Notes: a model not told the origin generated them from the sequence alone. A stretch of DNA of 64,000 nucleotides from Martelella mediterranea DSM 17316 (GCF_002043005.1 NZ_CP020330.1:2436001-2500000); one strand, 5' to 3'; numbered from the stretch's first letter, positions 26,514 through 36,308 are shown. Made by a program: numbers and translations.

Positions 26514-27457
26514 GACCAGGGACCTTTGAAGGGCGGTTCATTGCCGTTGCCGGTGTTGGGAACCGACTGCGATCTGCGGGTCGCTGTAGCAGGCCGGTAG
26601 CTCTGCGTCGAGGTCTGCCCCATGCTTGCGGCCTGATCGCGAAGGGCCGCGATCCGGTTTTCGGTGTTGGGGTGGGTCGAGAACAGATTGTCCATGTTCT
26701 GCCCCGAGAGCGGGTTGATGATAAACATGTGCGCCGTCGCCGGGTTGCGCTCGGCGCGTTCATTATGGATCGCCTGGGCGCCGTGATGGATTTTCTGCAG
26801 CGCCGAGGCAAGCGCCATGGGATTGCCGCAGATCTCGCCGCCGCGCCGGTCGGCCGAATATTCGCGGGTGCGGCTGATCGCCATCTGCACCAGCGCCGCT
26901 GCCATCGGGGCGACGATCATCATCAGCAGAACGCCGACAATGCCGAGCGGATTATCGCGTCCGCGCCCGAAGAAGAAGGCGAAATTGGCGAGCATCGAGA
27001 TCGCGCCGGCAAGGGTGGCGGTGATCGTCATGGTCAGCGTGTCGCGGTGCTGGACATGGGCGAGCTCATGGGCCATCACGCCCGCAAGCTCATCGCGCGA
27101 GAGCATTTTCACAATGCCGGTCGAGGCGGCGACGGCCGCGTTTTGCGGATTGCGGCCGGTGGCAAAGGCGTTCGGCTGCGGGCTGTCATAGAGGTAAACC
27201 TTGGGCATGGGCAGGCCGGCCCGGCCGGCAAGCTCGCGCACCATGCCGTAAAATTCCGGCGCAGTGCGTTCGTCGACCTCCTGGGCGCCGTACATTTTCA
27301 GCACCATGCGGTCGGAATTCCAGTAGGAGAAAACGTTCATGGCGGCGGCGGCGAAGAAGGCGATCACCATGCCGCTCTGGCCGCCGAGCATATAACCGAT
27401 GCCCATGAACAGCGCCGTCATCGCGGCGAGCAGCATGGCGGTGCGAACGAAATTCAT
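26510..27457 (-). CDS. htpX: Membrane zinc metalloprotease HtpX
   Basis: 315 residues from the ATG at 27457 ([19 protein letters not shown]); longer frames upstream lack support. Two N-terminal helices (about 5-22 and 30-48) precede the M48 peptidase domain. [12 protein letters not shown] is the HExxH zinc motif at about 131-137. Two more helices follow, and then [14 protein letters not shown] with the third zinc ligand Glu. The substrate motif [14 protein letters not shown] is also conserved. It degrades damaged membrane proteins in heat or envelope stress. The C-terminal tail is Gln/Ser/Thr-rich. Confidence 0.95.
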   Translation of the reverse strand: MNFVRTAMLLAAMTALFMGIGYMLGGQSGMVIAFFAAAAMNVFSYWNSDRMVLKMYGAQEVDERTAPEFYGMVRELAGRAGLPMPKVYLYDSPQPNAFATGRNPQNAAVAASTGIVKMLSRDELAGVMAHELAHVQHRDTLTMTITATLAGAISMLANFAFFFGRGRDNPLGIVGVLLMMIVAPMAAALVQMAISRTREYSADRRGGEICGNPMALASALQKIHHGAQAIHNERAERNPATAHMFIINPLSGQNMDNLFSTHPNTENRIAALRDQAASMGQTSTQSYRPATATRRSQSVPNTGNGNEPPFKGPWS

Positions 27458-27584
27458 GTCGAGGTCTCCTGAAGCGACAATGAGGAACTCTTCAGATTGG
27501 TTGAAGCTTGCCCTATAATTGGTGCATGGTTGCGCATATATCAATATTGCGGCGACGCAGGGTTTGATTGACGAGAGACGTGGC

Positions 27585-27875
27585 ATGACAGACGGAAACG
27601 ACGGCAACAGCAACGAAAACGATATCGCCGGCCTGCCATCGGCAGCCGATCTGGCGGCGCTGACGTCGACGCCGGAAAAGCACACCGACGCGCCCGATGC
27701 GGCTCTCCGCGACCTGCCCGAGGCTGCGAAACGGGCCCTTTCCGAGGCCGAGGAACGTCGCCGCAACGCCGAGGACGCGGCTCGCAATGCGGCAACCGAG
27801 GTCGGTGGCCGTGGCGGGCTCGACCCGGCCCGGTTCGGGGACTGGGAGATCAAGGGCCGGGCAATCGATTTTTAA
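27585..27875 (+). CDS. DUF1674 protein (SDHAF4-like)
   Basis: 96 residues from the ATG at 27585. The N-terminal two-thirds is low-complexity and acidic or Ala-rich. The C-terminus [20 protein letters not shown] is the family signature (xxPxRYGDWExKGRxxDF). The mitochondrial relatives assist succinate dehydrogenase assembly by binding FAD-loaded SdhA. In alphaproteobacteria this role is an inference from homology. Divergent from htpX. Confidence 0.88.
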   Translation: MTDGNDGNSNENDIAGLPSAADLAALTSTPEKHTDAPDAALRDLPEAAKRALSEAEERRRNAEDAARNAATEVGGRGGLDPARFGDWEIKGRAIDF

Positions 27876-27908
27876 CCATAGGTAAAAATTCCTATTGATG
27901 TCACGGAA

Positions 27909-27930
27909 ACAAAGGAATAAATTCCTTTGT
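27909..27930. promoter_or_regulatory. Perfect palindrome abutting the thermonuclease start
   Basis: ACAAAGGAAT at 27909-27918 and ATTCCTTTGT at 27921-27930 form a 10-bp perfect stem with a two-base centre. The start codon follows at 27932. AAAGGA, the only Shine-Dalgarno-like sequence nearby, is inside the stem. A smaller ATAGG/CCTAT stem lies just before it (about 27879-27894). It could be an RNA hairpin masking the ribosome site or a protein-binding site. Confidence 0.55.
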
Positions 27931-27931
27931 C

Positions 27932-28387
27932 ATGAATCGCCTCTTTTTCACATGCGCGCTGGTGAGCGCCGTTTTCCTGTCGCTGCCGCTTGGCGCCGGC
28001 GCTGTCGAGATATTCGCCGGGCCGGTGAGCGCGAAGGTCGTGCGCGTTGTGGATGGCGATACGATCGCGGTCGAGGCGCGCCCCTGGCCGGGGCAGATCA
28101 TCGAGACGCTCGTTCGGGTGCGCGGGGTGGACACGCCAGAGCTTCGCTCGTCCTGCGGGGCCGAGAAGGAAGCGGCCAATATTGCGAAAGACTATGTGAT
28201 CTCGCTGCTCAACGAGGGCGACCGGGTGGAGCTGCGCGCGATCGCGGGCGACAAGTATTTCGGCCGCGTGGTGGCCGATGTCGGCGTGCCCGAGAAGGGC
28301 GATCTCAGCACATTGCTGCTGACCGGCGGCTATGCCGTTCCCTATGACGGCGGCCGCAAGACGCCGTTCGTGTGCCCGTCGTCCTGA
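27932..28387 (+). CDS. Secreted thermonuclease-family (SNase-like) protein
   Basis: 151 residues with a Sec signal peptide (LFFTCALVSAVFLSLPLGAG, cleavage near GAVE). The SNase OB fold follows: KVVRVVDGDTIAVEA with the calcium or active-site Asp, then VRVRGVDTPELRSSCGAEKEAA with the catalytic Arg and a substrate-binding Asp-Thr-Pro-Glu, then DKYFGRVVADV. Predicted periplasmic or secreted nuclease. Staphylococcal catalytic Glu43 is not clearly identifiable, so activity is not certain. Convergent with the VOC gene three bases downstream. Confidence 0.88.
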   Translation: MNRLFFTCALVSAVFLSLPLGAGAVEIFAGPVSAKVVRVVDGDTIAVEARPWPGQIIETLVRVRGVDTPELRSSCGAEKEAANIAKDYVISLLNEGDRVELRAIAGDKYFGRVVADVGVPEKGDLSTLLLTGGYAVPYDGGRKTPFVCPSS

Positions 28388-28390
28388 GGC

Positions 28391-28750
28391 TCACGTCGCG
28401 TCTGCGTGGGTGAGGATGTTGAGCAGCAGGCCATCGGGATCGCGCACGAAGAAACGGCGCACGCCCCAGGGTTCGTCGGCGGGGCCATAGGCGAGGGCAA
28501 GGCCCATCGCCTCCGCACGGGCAAGGGTCTCGTCAAGATCATCGACCTCGATGGAAAGATCGGGCACCGGCGTGCCGGAACCGCCTTCGCTTGCGAAAGC
28601 GATCTGGACCTGCGCGCGTTCATCCGACGCCAGGGTGACGATCCAGCCGTGATCCATCACCGGTTCGAGCCCCAGCAGTTCCTCATAGAAGCGGCGGCGC
28701 TCCGGGATCGACTGTGTGGCGATGTTGGCGACGATTCGCTTGACGGTCAT
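28391..28750 (-). CDS. VOC (glyoxalase/bleomycin resistance-like) protein
   Basis: 119 residues from the ATG at 28750 (MTVKRIVANIATQSIPERRRFYEELLG). One VOC module has paired beta-alpha-beta-beta-beta units and the C-terminal WGVRRFFVRDPDGLLLNIL motif. The metal ligand Glu normally near the end of the last strand is Asn-rich here, so enzymatic function is uncertain. No link to the neighbouring genes is evident. Confidence 0.85.
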   Translation of the reverse strand: MTVKRIVANIATQSIPERRRFYEELLGLEPVMDHGWIVTLASDERAQVQIAFASEGGSGTPVPDLSIEVDDLDETLARAEAMGLALAYGPADEPWGVRRFFVRDPDGLLLNILTHADAT

Positions 28751-28796
28751 GTTTCCCCTTCGGCTTTTCCAATTGCGCGCGTGGCCAAAATCCGGT

Positions 28797-29849
28797 TCAG
28801 ATCGAAGCCCCTGCTTCATTGAAAAAGTGTAATTTTTCCGGCCGGAATTTCAAGCCGACCTGCTTGCGGCGCATCCCGGCCTCGATCTCCGCGACGCGCA
28901 CGATCAGGCGGCCGGCGCTGCCGCAATCGACATAGAGAAATGTGTCGGAGCCGAGATATTCGTCGATCTCGACCGTGCCGGTGACCTGTCCCTCGCCGGG
29001 GGCCACAACCTCGATATGTTCGGGGCGAATGCCGAGCGATGTCGGCCCATCGCCTGTGCCATCCGGCAGCGCGCCGCCGCCATGGCCTTCGATGGCGTAT
29101 TTTCCGTCGCCGCCGGTACACGGCAGGATGTTCATCTTCGGCGAGCCGATGAATTGCGCCACGAACAAATTGTCGGGTTTCTCGTAGAGGTCGCGTGGGC
29201 TTCCGATCTGCATGATCTTCCCGTCCTTCAGCACCACGATCCGGTCGGCAAGCGTCATCGCCTCGACCTGGTCATGGGTCACGTAGATCATCGTCGTGCC
29301 GAGCGTCTCGTGCAGGCGGGCGATCTCGAAACGCATCTCGACGCGCAGTGCCGCATCGAGATTGGACAGCGGTTCGTCGAACAGAAAGCCCTTCGGCTCG
29401 CGCACGATCGCGCGGCCAATCGCGACGCGCTGGCGCTGGCCGCCGGACAGCGCCTTGGGGCGGCGGTCGAGATAATCGTCGAGCTTCAGGATTTCGGCGG
29501 CGCGGCCGACCTTTTCCTCGATTTCCGATTTCGGGCTGCCGGCGGTCTTCAGCGAAAAGCCCATATTGTCGCGCACATCCATATGCGGATAGAGCGCGTA
29601 GGACTGGAACACCATCGAAAGTCCGCGTTCGGATGGCAGTCGGTCGGTCACGTCGTCGCCATCGAGCAGAATGCGGCCGCGGCTGGTCTCCTCGAGCCCG
29701 GCGATCATCCGGAGCAGCGTCGACTTTCCGCAGCCCGACGGGCCGACGAAGATCACGAACTCGCCATCGCCGATCTCAAGGTCGATGCCCTTGATGACCT
29801 GCAGGTCGCCGAACCATTTTTCCACGTTATCGAGCTTTATGGAGCCCAT
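28797..29849 (-). CDS. Sugar ABC importer ATPase (MalK/UgpC type)
   Basis: 350 residues, preceded by GAAGGAG. The P-loop [16 protein letters not shown] is at about 37, the Q-loop in [29 protein letters not shown] is the signature, and [13 protein letters not shown] and VTHDQVEAM complete the site. The C-terminal TOBE/OB region ([12 protein letters not shown], then [11 protein letters not shown]) is that of carbohydrate CUT1 importers. Last gene of the five-gene operon beginning at the binding protein at 35105. It couples ATP hydrolysis to uptake through the two permeases. Confidence 0.95.
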   Translation of the reverse strand: MGSIKLDNVEKWFGDLQVIKGIDLEIGDGEFVIFVGPSGCGKSTLLRMIAGLEETSRGRILLDGDDVTDRLPSERGLSMVFQSYALYPHMDVRDNMGFSLKTAGSPKSEIEEKVGRAAEILKLDDYLDRRPKALSGGQRQRVAIGRAIVREPKGFLFDEPLSNLDAALRVEMRFEIARLHETLGTTMIYVTHDQVEAMTLADRIVVLKDGKIMQIGSPRDLYEKPDNLFVAQFIGSPKMNILPCTGGDGKYAIEGHGGGALPDGTGDGPTSLGIRPEHIEVVAPGEGQVTGTVEIDEYLGSDTFLYVDCGSAGRLIVRVAEIEAGMRRKQVGLKFRPEKLHFFNEAGASI

Positions 29850-29850
29850 A

Positions 29851-31140
29851 TCATTCTCCTTCAGCCTGCAGCATGTCGTCGCCCATGGCCCAGGCGAGAT
29901 GGATGGCCGCCGTCCAGGTGAACAGCTTGCCGCCCAGCCCCTCGCCGGAAAGCGGGTCGAAATATTCGTAGAAGCCGGATTTTTCCACGGCCTTGCGGGT
30001 GTCGGCCCGAAGCCGTTCGGCAAGCGCCGTCTCGTCCTTGTCGGCAAGGCCGATTGCGATCATGTAGTTGACCACCGACCAGATCGGACCGCGCCAATAG
30101 CGCCGGCTTTCGAACTGCTCGTCGCGCGGGTCCCAGCTCGGAAAACCATAGCTGCAGTTGTCGAGAATGGCGGCGATTTCGGCGACAGAGCGGTTCTGTT
30201 GATCCGGCGTGCCGGCATCGGCGTAGAGCGCCATGGCCGAGGCATTGGTGAAGGCGGTCGAGAGCCCGCCAGAGCGCAGGTCCTTGGCAACGAAGCCGCC
30301 AACATCCTCGCTCCAGAAGGTTTCGCAGCCTTCCTTGGAATGCTTCAGCCAGCTTTCCGCCTCGTCGCGGATGCCCGGCTCGCCGAATGCGTCGGCGAGT
30401 TCGGCAAGGTCGCGGTCGCCGCGCATCAGCGCGAACTGGACGCAGGGGTCGACCATGAAGAACGGGCCGTTGCGGGCGATTTCGAGATGATCCCATCGAC
30501 ATTCCTGACCGAATTTCACGATCGCGAGGTAGCGGTTATACTGCTCCGCAGTTGGCCGTTCGGAGGGGTCGACATGGGTGATGTCGCGGCGCGGCAGGTC
30601 GCCGAGGTCTTCGGGCACGGCAACCTCGGCCATGCCGATATCCCAGTCCGGGCAATTGTCGCGGCCGGATTCCCACGGGTGGATGATGCCCACCACCCCG
30701 GTTTCATCGGGATCGCGATAGGTGTGGAACCAGCGGTGCCACCGGATGAGCTTGTCGAACAGCGCCTTCGCCCGTGCGCGGTCTATCGCGCCGCCGGTCT
30801 TCATCATCGTCAGCATCGCGCTTGCGGCGACCGGCGGCTGGGAGTGGCCGGAGGAGGGAGGGACGGTGTTGGATTTCCACATTTCCGGACCCGGAAAGTA
30901 ATCCGGGTCGGTCTTGTGGAAGATGATGTGCGGCACCATGCCGTCGGCCCACTGCCCGGAAAACAGCGTCTCGATCTCGACCCAGGCCCGGTCGCGGTCG
31001 AAGGTGGCGAAGCCGAGCGCGGCGAACACGGAATCCCATTCCCACTGGTAGGGGTAGAGCCGCGCCGTCGGCACGGTATAGCCGCCCCGGTCGTTCATGC
31101 GGAGAATGTCGATCGCCTGCTGCTTGAGGGATGTGTGCAT
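29851..31140 (-). CDS. MGH1/GH63-like glycoside hydrolase (glucosyl- or mannosyl-glycerate hydrolase candidate)
   Basis: About 429 residues. The ATG at 31140 has AAAGGA six to seven bases upstream; an ATG two codons earlier is too close to that site. The (alpha/alpha)6-type pattern has [42 protein letters not shown] and [13 protein letters not shown], motifs shared by GH63 and mannosylglycerate-hydrolase relatives. The acid and base are probably in the GRDN-D and late Glu segments. Encoded between permease and ATPase genes and without a signal peptide, it likely cleaves the imported sugar in the cytoplasm. Trehalase-type specificity is an alternative. Confidence 0.8.
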   Translation of the reverse strand: MHTSLKQQAIDILRMNDRGGYTVPTARLYPYQWEWDSVFAALGFATFDRDRAWVEIETLFSGQWADGMVPHIIFHKTDPDYFPGPEMWKSNTVPPSSGHSQPPVAASAMLTMMKTGGAIDRARAKALFDKLIRWHRWFHTYRDPDETGVVGIIHPWESGRDNCPDWDIGMAEVAVPEDLGDLPRRDITHVDPSERPTAEQYNRYLAIVKFGQECRWDHLEIARNGPFFMVDPCVQFALMRGDRDLAELADAFGEPGIRDEAESWLKHSKEGCETFWSEDVGGFVAKDLRSGGLSTAFTNASAMALYADAGTPDQQNRSVAEIAAILDNCSYGFPSWDPRDEQFESRRYWRGPIWSVVNYMIAIGLADKDETALAERLRADTRKAVEKSGFYEYFDPLSGEGLGGKLFTWTAAIHLAWAMGDDMLQAEGE

Positions 31141-31142
31141 GC

Positions 31143-32393
31143 TCATCCTTTCACGCTGCCGGCGGTCAGGCCCGCCACCAGGAAGCGCTCGAACCAGAGG
31201 AACACGAACAGCACGGGTACGGTTGCAATCACCGCACCTGCCATCAGGTGCTGGCGCGGCACTTCCGAGGAATTGAGCGAGACGACGCCGCGCGAGAGCG
31301 TGAACATGTTGATGTCGTCGAGGAACATGAAGGCGAACAGGAATTCGTTCCAGGCGATCATGAAGACGTAGAGCGCGACCGAGGCGAGCGCCGGCAGAGC
31401 GAGGGGAAGCGTGATCTTCATGATCACGCCAGGCCGCTTCAACCCGTCCATCAGCCCGGCCTCCTCCAACTCGGACGGCAGGCCACGGAAATAGCCCTGC
31501 AGCATGTAGAGCGCGACCGGGATGGTGGTCGCCGGATAGACGATCATCAGCCCGAACAGCGAGTTTCTGAGGCCGATCTGGGAAAAGGCCGAATAGAGCG
31601 GGATCACCAGCACGATGGCCGGCACCATGTAGATCAGCAGGATCGAGCGCGACAGGAAGTTCTGGCCGGGAAACCGCAGTCTTGCCACCGCATAGGCGCC
31701 GGGCACCGCGAACACCAGCGTGATCACGACGGTGGCGACCGAGACGATCGCCGAATTCATCAGGAACGTGCCGAAATGATAGGTGGTGAACAGCTCGATA
31801 TAGGAGCTGAACAGGCCGGAAAGCCCCTGCGACAGATCGATCGAAAGATCGAGCGGGTTCGCGACCAGCGATTGCTGGCTCTTGAAGCTCGTCATCACCA
31901 TCACATAGAAGGGCAGGGCCACGACGATGGTGAACAGCGTCAGCCCCAGCCCCTTCATGAACCGCAGGAACACGACTTCCAGATGATAGCGGCCGATATT
32001 GCCGGCTGGCTGGTCGTGGAGGACGGCGATAATCGACCAGGTGAGCGCCGCGATGAAGGCGACGAGCGCCACAAGCTGATAGAGTGTGGTGTAGAGCAGC
32101 GACAGGCCAAATGGCTCGCCGAAGGTCACGAGCATCAGCACCGCGAAGATGGCAATGACAATGACGGCCTGAAGCCTTGTGCCGCGCGCTTTTGGCCGGT
32201 CCCGGGTCTTCACCGGCGACAGGATGTAGATCGCCGCGCCGATCGCGCCCGCGAGCGACGCCACCCACACCTGCGGCGCGCTGGGCTCGCCGGCGAACAG
32301 CGTGTAGATCAGGCCGATGACGACCATCCAGACCGCGCCCCAGAAGGCCCCGACAAGGATGGCGGCGATGAAACCGGTTCCGATACGCATCAT
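31143..32393 (-). CDS. Carbohydrate ABC permease (MalG type) with extra N-terminal membrane domain
   Basis: 416 residues against about 280 for most MalG proteins. The first about 140 residues add four hydrophobic segments (about 5-30, 42-60, 76-92 and 100-126) before the usual six-helix core. The core has the EAA loop EEAGLMDGLKRPGVIMKITLPLALP split over about residues 310-335. The stop overlaps the glycosidase start region; the start overlaps the MalF-type gene by four bases. The two permeases form the CUT1 membrane channel. Confidence 0.92.
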   Translation of the reverse strand: MMRIGTGFIAAILVGAFWGAVWMVVIGLIYTLFAGEPSAPQVWVASLAGAIGAAIYILSPVKTRDRPKARGTRLQAVIVIAIFAVLMLVTFGEPFGLSLLYTTLYQLVALVAFIAALTWSIIAVLHDQPAGNIGRYHLEVVFLRFMKGLGLTLFTIVVALPFYVMVMTSFKSQQSLVANPLDLSIDLSQGLSGLFSSYIELFTTYHFGTFLMNSAIVSVATVVITLVFAVPGAYAVARLRFPGQNFLSRSILLIYMVPAIVLVIPLYSAFSQIGLRNSLFGLMIVYPATTIPVALYMLQGYFRGLPSELEEAGLMDGLKRPGVIMKITLPLALPALASVALYVFMIAWNEFLFAFMFLDDINMFTLSRGVVSLNSSEVPRQHLMAGAVIATVPVLFVFLWFERFLVAGLTAGSVKG

Positions 32394-33688
32394 CCCTCGT
32401 CCTGCGGTGAGAATTTGAAGAACAGCAGCGCGAATGCCAGAAGCACGACGAACACCACCACCGCGACCGCGGCACCCGCGCCGAGATTGGAGACGGCGAA
32501 TGCCTGTTCATAGACATCGACCGTCAGCGTGCGCGTTCCCGCAGCCCCGCCGGTCAAGAGGAAGATGTCGTCGAACTTGTTGAAGGTCCAGATGAAGCGC
32601 AGCAGGAACAGCACCGCCAGAATGCCGACAAGCTGCGGCAGCGAGATGTACCAGAATTGCTGTAGCGGCGTCGCGCCATCGATCTCGGCCGCTTCGTAGA
32701 CATCGGTCGAAAGCGCCTGCATGCGGGCCAGAATGAACAGGAAGGACAGCGGGAAATAGCGCCATGCCTCGAATGCGATGACCGTCGTCAGCGCCACCGG
32801 GAAATCGAAGGTGAAGCCGAACACCGAAATCGGAATGTCGCGCTGACCGAAGAAATCGATCGGCGTGCCGATCATGCCGGAGCGTACCAGCAGCGCGTTG
32901 AGCGTGCCCGAATAGGGATCGAGCAGGATTACCCAAGTGAAGGCGACGGCGATGACGGGGGCGACATAGGGAAACAGGAACAGGCCGCGCAGCGCGGTGC
33001 GGCCGCGAAAGCTCTGGTTCAAAAGCTGCGCGGCGAACAGGCCCAGAACCAGCGCGCTCGCCGTGCCGAAGACGGTGTAATAAAAGGTGACGCGCAGCAC
33101 CTTCCAGAAATCCGGCGAGGAAAAGATGCGCGAGAAATTGTCGAGCGTGAACTCGAAATTGGTCAGGATGTTTTCCGCGCTGCCGAAGGCTGCCGGGTCG
33201 CTGTCGCGCGGGTTCACCGGCGTCTGCAGATAGGCGGTGTCGGCGATCACCTGAAGACGGATGCTGTCCCGGAATTTCGGCGGCAGATCGCCAAGCGTGC
33301 AGCTCACCTGCCGGTCCTCGACCACGCAGCGCTCATCGACGCCGGTCACCGTCAGGCCATCGGGCACGATGTCGACGAAGCCAGCCTCGTAGATCGAGGC
33401 ATCCTGAGAGGTGTTGCGCAATCGGTATTCGAGTTCGACCGCATCGCCGGCGTTTTCGATATCGCCGCGAATGCGCTCATTGATGTTGAGCTGCGGCGGG
33501 CGCAGGTCGGAAAGCTGAACCGGCTTGAACGAGATCCAGAAATTGGCGATCAGCGGCATCAGCACGACGGCGAGCACGATCAGGAAGGTCGGCGCCAGCA
33601 TGGAATAGGCAAAGCGCATCTCGCGCCTGGCCATGCGGCCTATGGTCTTCGGCGGCCCTTTCGGCGTCGGTTCGGTTGTGTCTGTCAT
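32390..33688 (-). CDS. Carbohydrate ABC permease (MalF type) with a DUF11-like periplasmic insert
   Basis: 432 residues. TM1 (about 27-50) is followed by a periplasmic insert of about 120 residues that reads like a DUF11 beta-sandwich: LEYRLRNTSQDASIYEAGF, IVPDGLTVTG, and CTLGDLPPKFRDSIRLQV. The remaining helices and the EAA loop (YEAAEIDGATPLQQFWYISLP) are standard. MalF of E. coli also has a periplasmic P2 domain, but of a different fold. The insert may contact the binding protein. Co-translated with the next permease (four-base overlap). Confidence 0.92.
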   Translation of the reverse strand: MTDTTEPTPKGPPKTIGRMARREMRFAYSMLAPTFLIVLAVVLMPLIANFWISFKPVQLSDLRPPQLNINERIRGDIENAGDAVELEYRLRNTSQDASIYEAGFVDIVPDGLTVTGVDERCVVEDRQVSCTLGDLPPKFRDSIRLQVIADTAYLQTPVNPRDSDPAAFGSAENILTNFEFTLDNFSRIFSSPDFWKVLRVTFYYTVFGTASALVLGLFAAQLLNQSFRGRTALRGLFLFPYVAPVIAVAFTWVILLDPYSGTLNALLVRSGMIGTPIDFFGQRDIPISVFGFTFDFPVALTTVIAFEAWRYFPLSFLFILARMQALSTDVYEAAEIDGATPLQQFWYISLPQLVGILAVLFLLRFIWTFNKFDDIFLLTGGAAGTRTLTVDVYEQAFAVSNLGAGAAVAVVVFVVLLAFALLFFKFSPQDEG

Positions 33689-33761
33689 GCAATCGGTTCC
33701 GGAGATAGGGTCGACCGGGCGACCGTCAAAGGCCGCCCGGCGGTTTTGCCCTCAAGGGAAA

Positions 33762-35105
33762 TCAGTTGATCGCCCCAAGCTCCGAATTGAGCTTCTCGAC
33801 GGCCTGCTGACCGTCGATCTCGCCGTCGATATACTGGCGCACGACCTGATTGATGATCTGGCTGTTGATCATCTTGGAGGCGAGCGCGAGCTGGCCTTCC
33901 TTCACACCCCAGCGATTGGCGGTTTCAAGACCAGTCACGATCTTGTCCACCGTCGCTTCCGGGTAGAGATCGGCAAGTGGGGCCTTGCGATCAACGCCGA
34001 CCGGCAGCGTCGCCCATTCCTCGACGAACGCTGTGGGTTCATCCGCGGTGCCGCGACGGACCGGGAACTTGCCTTCCGGCGCCATCGACAGCGTGCTCAT
34101 ATAGCCCTCATCCATCGAGAACTTGATGAAGTCGGCGGCGACATCGATATTGGCGTCCGCGGTCACGCCGAGATAGCGGATATCGGCCCAGGCCGCACCA
34201 TCCGGATTGGAGGGGCCGGAGAAGGTGGTAACGACATCGGTCTTCTGCGCCAGTTCGGTGGAGGTCGGGTCGTCATTGATGGTCGGCGGCGCGCTGTCGC
34301 GCAGGCCCGCAAGCTCATCGAGGATGAAGGGCGACCAGATGATCATCGCCGCCTTGCCGTCGAAATAGAGCGAGCGCGACTGGTCCCAGTAGAGTTCGCC
34401 GGCGGGCGATGCATCGGCCAGCGTCTTGTAGAATTCCAGAACCTCGATCGTCTTCGCCTCATCCAGCGGCTTGAAACCGTTTTCATCGACCGGCGTCACG
34501 CCGTTTGCGAGGAAGACATGCTCCAGCACCTGGCTCATATAGTTGTCGTCGATCTTGGTGGCGGCGACGAAGCCGTAGATTTCCGGCGGATTGTGAAGCG
34601 CCTCGATCGCTGTTGCGATGTTCTCGTAGGAATCCGGCGCGGCAAGGCCGTTCTCGTCGAACAGATCCTTGCGGTAGATGATCATCTGCGTCCAGCCATC
34701 GACTGGCACGGCCGCGGTCATGCCCTCGAACTGCGCCATTTCGATCGCGCCGGGCGCGAAGGTGTCGATGCCGAGATCGTTGACGATCTCATCGTTGATT
34801 TCGACGTCCAGAATGCCGGCTTCGGCCCAGGGCAGGACATATTGCACGGTGTGGTAGATCACGTCGGGAAGGTCGCCGGCGGCAAAGGCGGCGGTGGCGC
34901 GGGTGCCGAGATCGGTCTCGGTTACCGGAATGACCTGAACCTCGTGGCCGGTCGCTTCCTGGAAGGCGTCGGCGATTTCCTGCTGCTTGGCAAGGCGCTC
35001 CGGCTGTTCCTCGGTGGTCCAGAAGCGGATCGTATCGGCCTGCGCCATGGTTGCGGTGCTGGCGGAAAGCGCCAGAGCGGCGGTCAGTTTGCTCAAAGTC
35101 GACAT
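33762..35105 (-). CDS. Sugar-binding protein of the ABC importer
   Basis: 447 residues with a Sec signal peptide (cleavage after MAQA). The bilobal solute-binding family 1 pattern has IRFWTTEEQPERLAKQQEIADAF at the start of the mature protein (20 residues or fewer quoted per segment), FAAGDLPDVIYHT, PVDGWTQMIIYRKDLF, and aromatic residues in the cleft. First gene of the operon; the four genes behind it follow without promoter-size gaps. Ligand is inferred to be a glycoside cleaved by the GH63-like enzyme. Confidence 0.93.
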   Translation of the reverse strand: MSTLSKLTAALALSASTATMAQADTIRFWTTEEQPERLAKQQEIADAFQEATGHEVQVIPVTETDLGTRATAAFAAGDLPDVIYHTVQYVLPWAEAGILDVEINDEIVNDLGIDTFAPGAIEMAQFEGMTAAVPVDGWTQMIIYRKDLFDENGLAAPDSYENIATAIEALHNPPEIYGFVAATKIDDNYMSQVLEHVFLANGVTPVDENGFKPLDEAKTIEVLEFYKTLADASPAGELYWDQSRSLYFDGKAAMIIWSPFILDELAGLRDSAPPTINDDPTSTELAQKTDVVTTFSGPSNPDGAAWADIRYLGVTADANIDVAADFIKFSMDEGYMSTLSMAPEGKFPVRRGTADEPTAFVEEWATLPVGVDRKAPLADLYPEATVDKIVTGLETANRWGVKEGQLALASKMINSQIINQVVRQYIDGEIDGQQAVEKLNSELGAIN

Positions 35106-35287
35106 ATAAGTCCTCCCTCATTTTCAACCGGCGGCGTGCCGGTGCCGAACTCCTGCGGGGCAAAAATGCGATCGACCGGGGCGGCCCCTGTCCCGGTGTC
35201 GTTGGCAAAATCCATCATATGCGGCCCGAAGCACCGGGTCGGCGTTTCGCTTTGAAAAGCAGACTTCACCGAAGGTGAAGCACCCTC

Positions 35288-35301
35288 CCTAACGCGTTGG
35301 G
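35288..35301. promoter_or_regulatory. LacI-type operator candidate upstream of the ABC operon
   Basis: CCTAACGCGTTGGG contains the perfect AACGCGTT centre with matching CC/GG flanks, as in LacI-family operators. A second inverted repeat CTTCACC-GAA-GGTGAAG is at 35264-35280. Both lie in the 408-bp gap between the binding-protein start (35105) and the DUF1206 gene (35514), which otherwise shows no gene. No lacI gene is adjacent. The one at 61293 is far away. Confidence 0.5.
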
Positions 35302-35513
35302 CGCGTCTTTTGTTGCACAAAAAATACGCCTGACCGCTTCTTAGGCAAAAATGTAGCGCCGAAAGCGACACGGGGTCAAGACGCGGCGGCATTTCGGCCC
35401 TTTGCCACTTTGGTCTGATGGGGCTTGGGACCGACGCCCGCGCGAGGAACAAAGCCACGGGCCGCACGTTGGCTCACTGTCTATCCACGCAAAACAGGAT
35501 TGGGGAACGTCGT

Positions 35514-36308
35514 ATGGTGAAGGGCGCGAGATGGCTGAAACCGCTGGCCCGCACGGGCTATTTTGCCCGGGGCATGGTCTACACCATCATCGGACTGTTC
35601 GCGTTGCTGGCCGCCATCGGCTCCGGCGAGAACAAGGATACCAAGGGCGCGCTGGAGACACTGCTGGGCCAGCCCTTCGGGACGGTGCTGATTGCGCTGT
35701 TGATCATCGGTCTTGTCAGCTATGCGGTCTGGCGGCTGTTCCAGTCGGTCATGGATCCCGATGAGCACGGCACCAAGCCGACCGGGCTTGCCGTGCGCGC
35801 CGGGCTTCTGGCCAGCGCCTTCACCTACACGCTGCTCGCCTTCTATGCGCTGTCTCTGATTGCGTTTTCAGGCTCCGGCGGCGAAGGCGGCGGGCAGTCG
35901 CCGGCGCAATATATCGCCGGTTTCATCGGCTCGCGGCCCGTCTCGCTCGGCCTTGCGGCGATCTTCGCCGGCGTTGCGATCGCCCATTGGGTCAAGGCGG
36001 TCAAGCGGAAATACGCCGATCACCTGAGGGCGTCGGAAGAGGTGATGGCCTATGTCCATCCGATTTCGATCGCCGGGCTGACGGCGCGCGGCGCCGTGTT
36101 CGCGATTTTGTCGGTCATGTTGGTGTTTCGCGGCCTCACCGCCGACGATGCCTCCGGCACGCCCGGCATCAAGGAGGCCATGGAGTTCATCCAGGGGCTC
36201 CCCTTCGGCGCCATCCTGCTTGCCGCCATGGGCGCCGGCGTCATCATGTTCGCCGCCTATTCCTTCGCGGAAGCGATCTGGCGGGAGATCAATATCGAGG
36301 ATGCTTGA
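35514..36308 (+). CDS. DUF1206 membrane protein
   Basis: 264 residues from the ATG at 35514 (MVKGARWLKPLARTGYFARG). Six hydrophobic helices form three tandem DUF1206 repeats. Each has an R-x-G-[YALV]-x-A-[RK]-G-[AMV] start (TGYFARGMVYTIIG, LAVRAGLLASAFTYTLLA, AGLTARGAVFAILS) and an FAAYSF-like end. The function of the family is unknown. Confidence 0.85.
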   Translation: MVKGARWLKPLARTGYFARGMVYTIIGLFALLAAIGSGENKDTKGALETLLGQPFGTVLIALLIIGLVSYAVWRLFQSVMDPDEHGTKPTGLAVRAGLLASAFTYTLLAFYALSLIAFSGSGGEGGGQSPAQYIAGFIGSRPVSLGLAAIFAGVAIAHWVKAVKRKYADHLRASEEVMAYVHPISIAGLTARGAVFAILSVMLVFRGLTADDASGTPGIKEAMEFIQGLPFGAILLAAMGAGVIMFAAYSFAEAIWREINIEDA

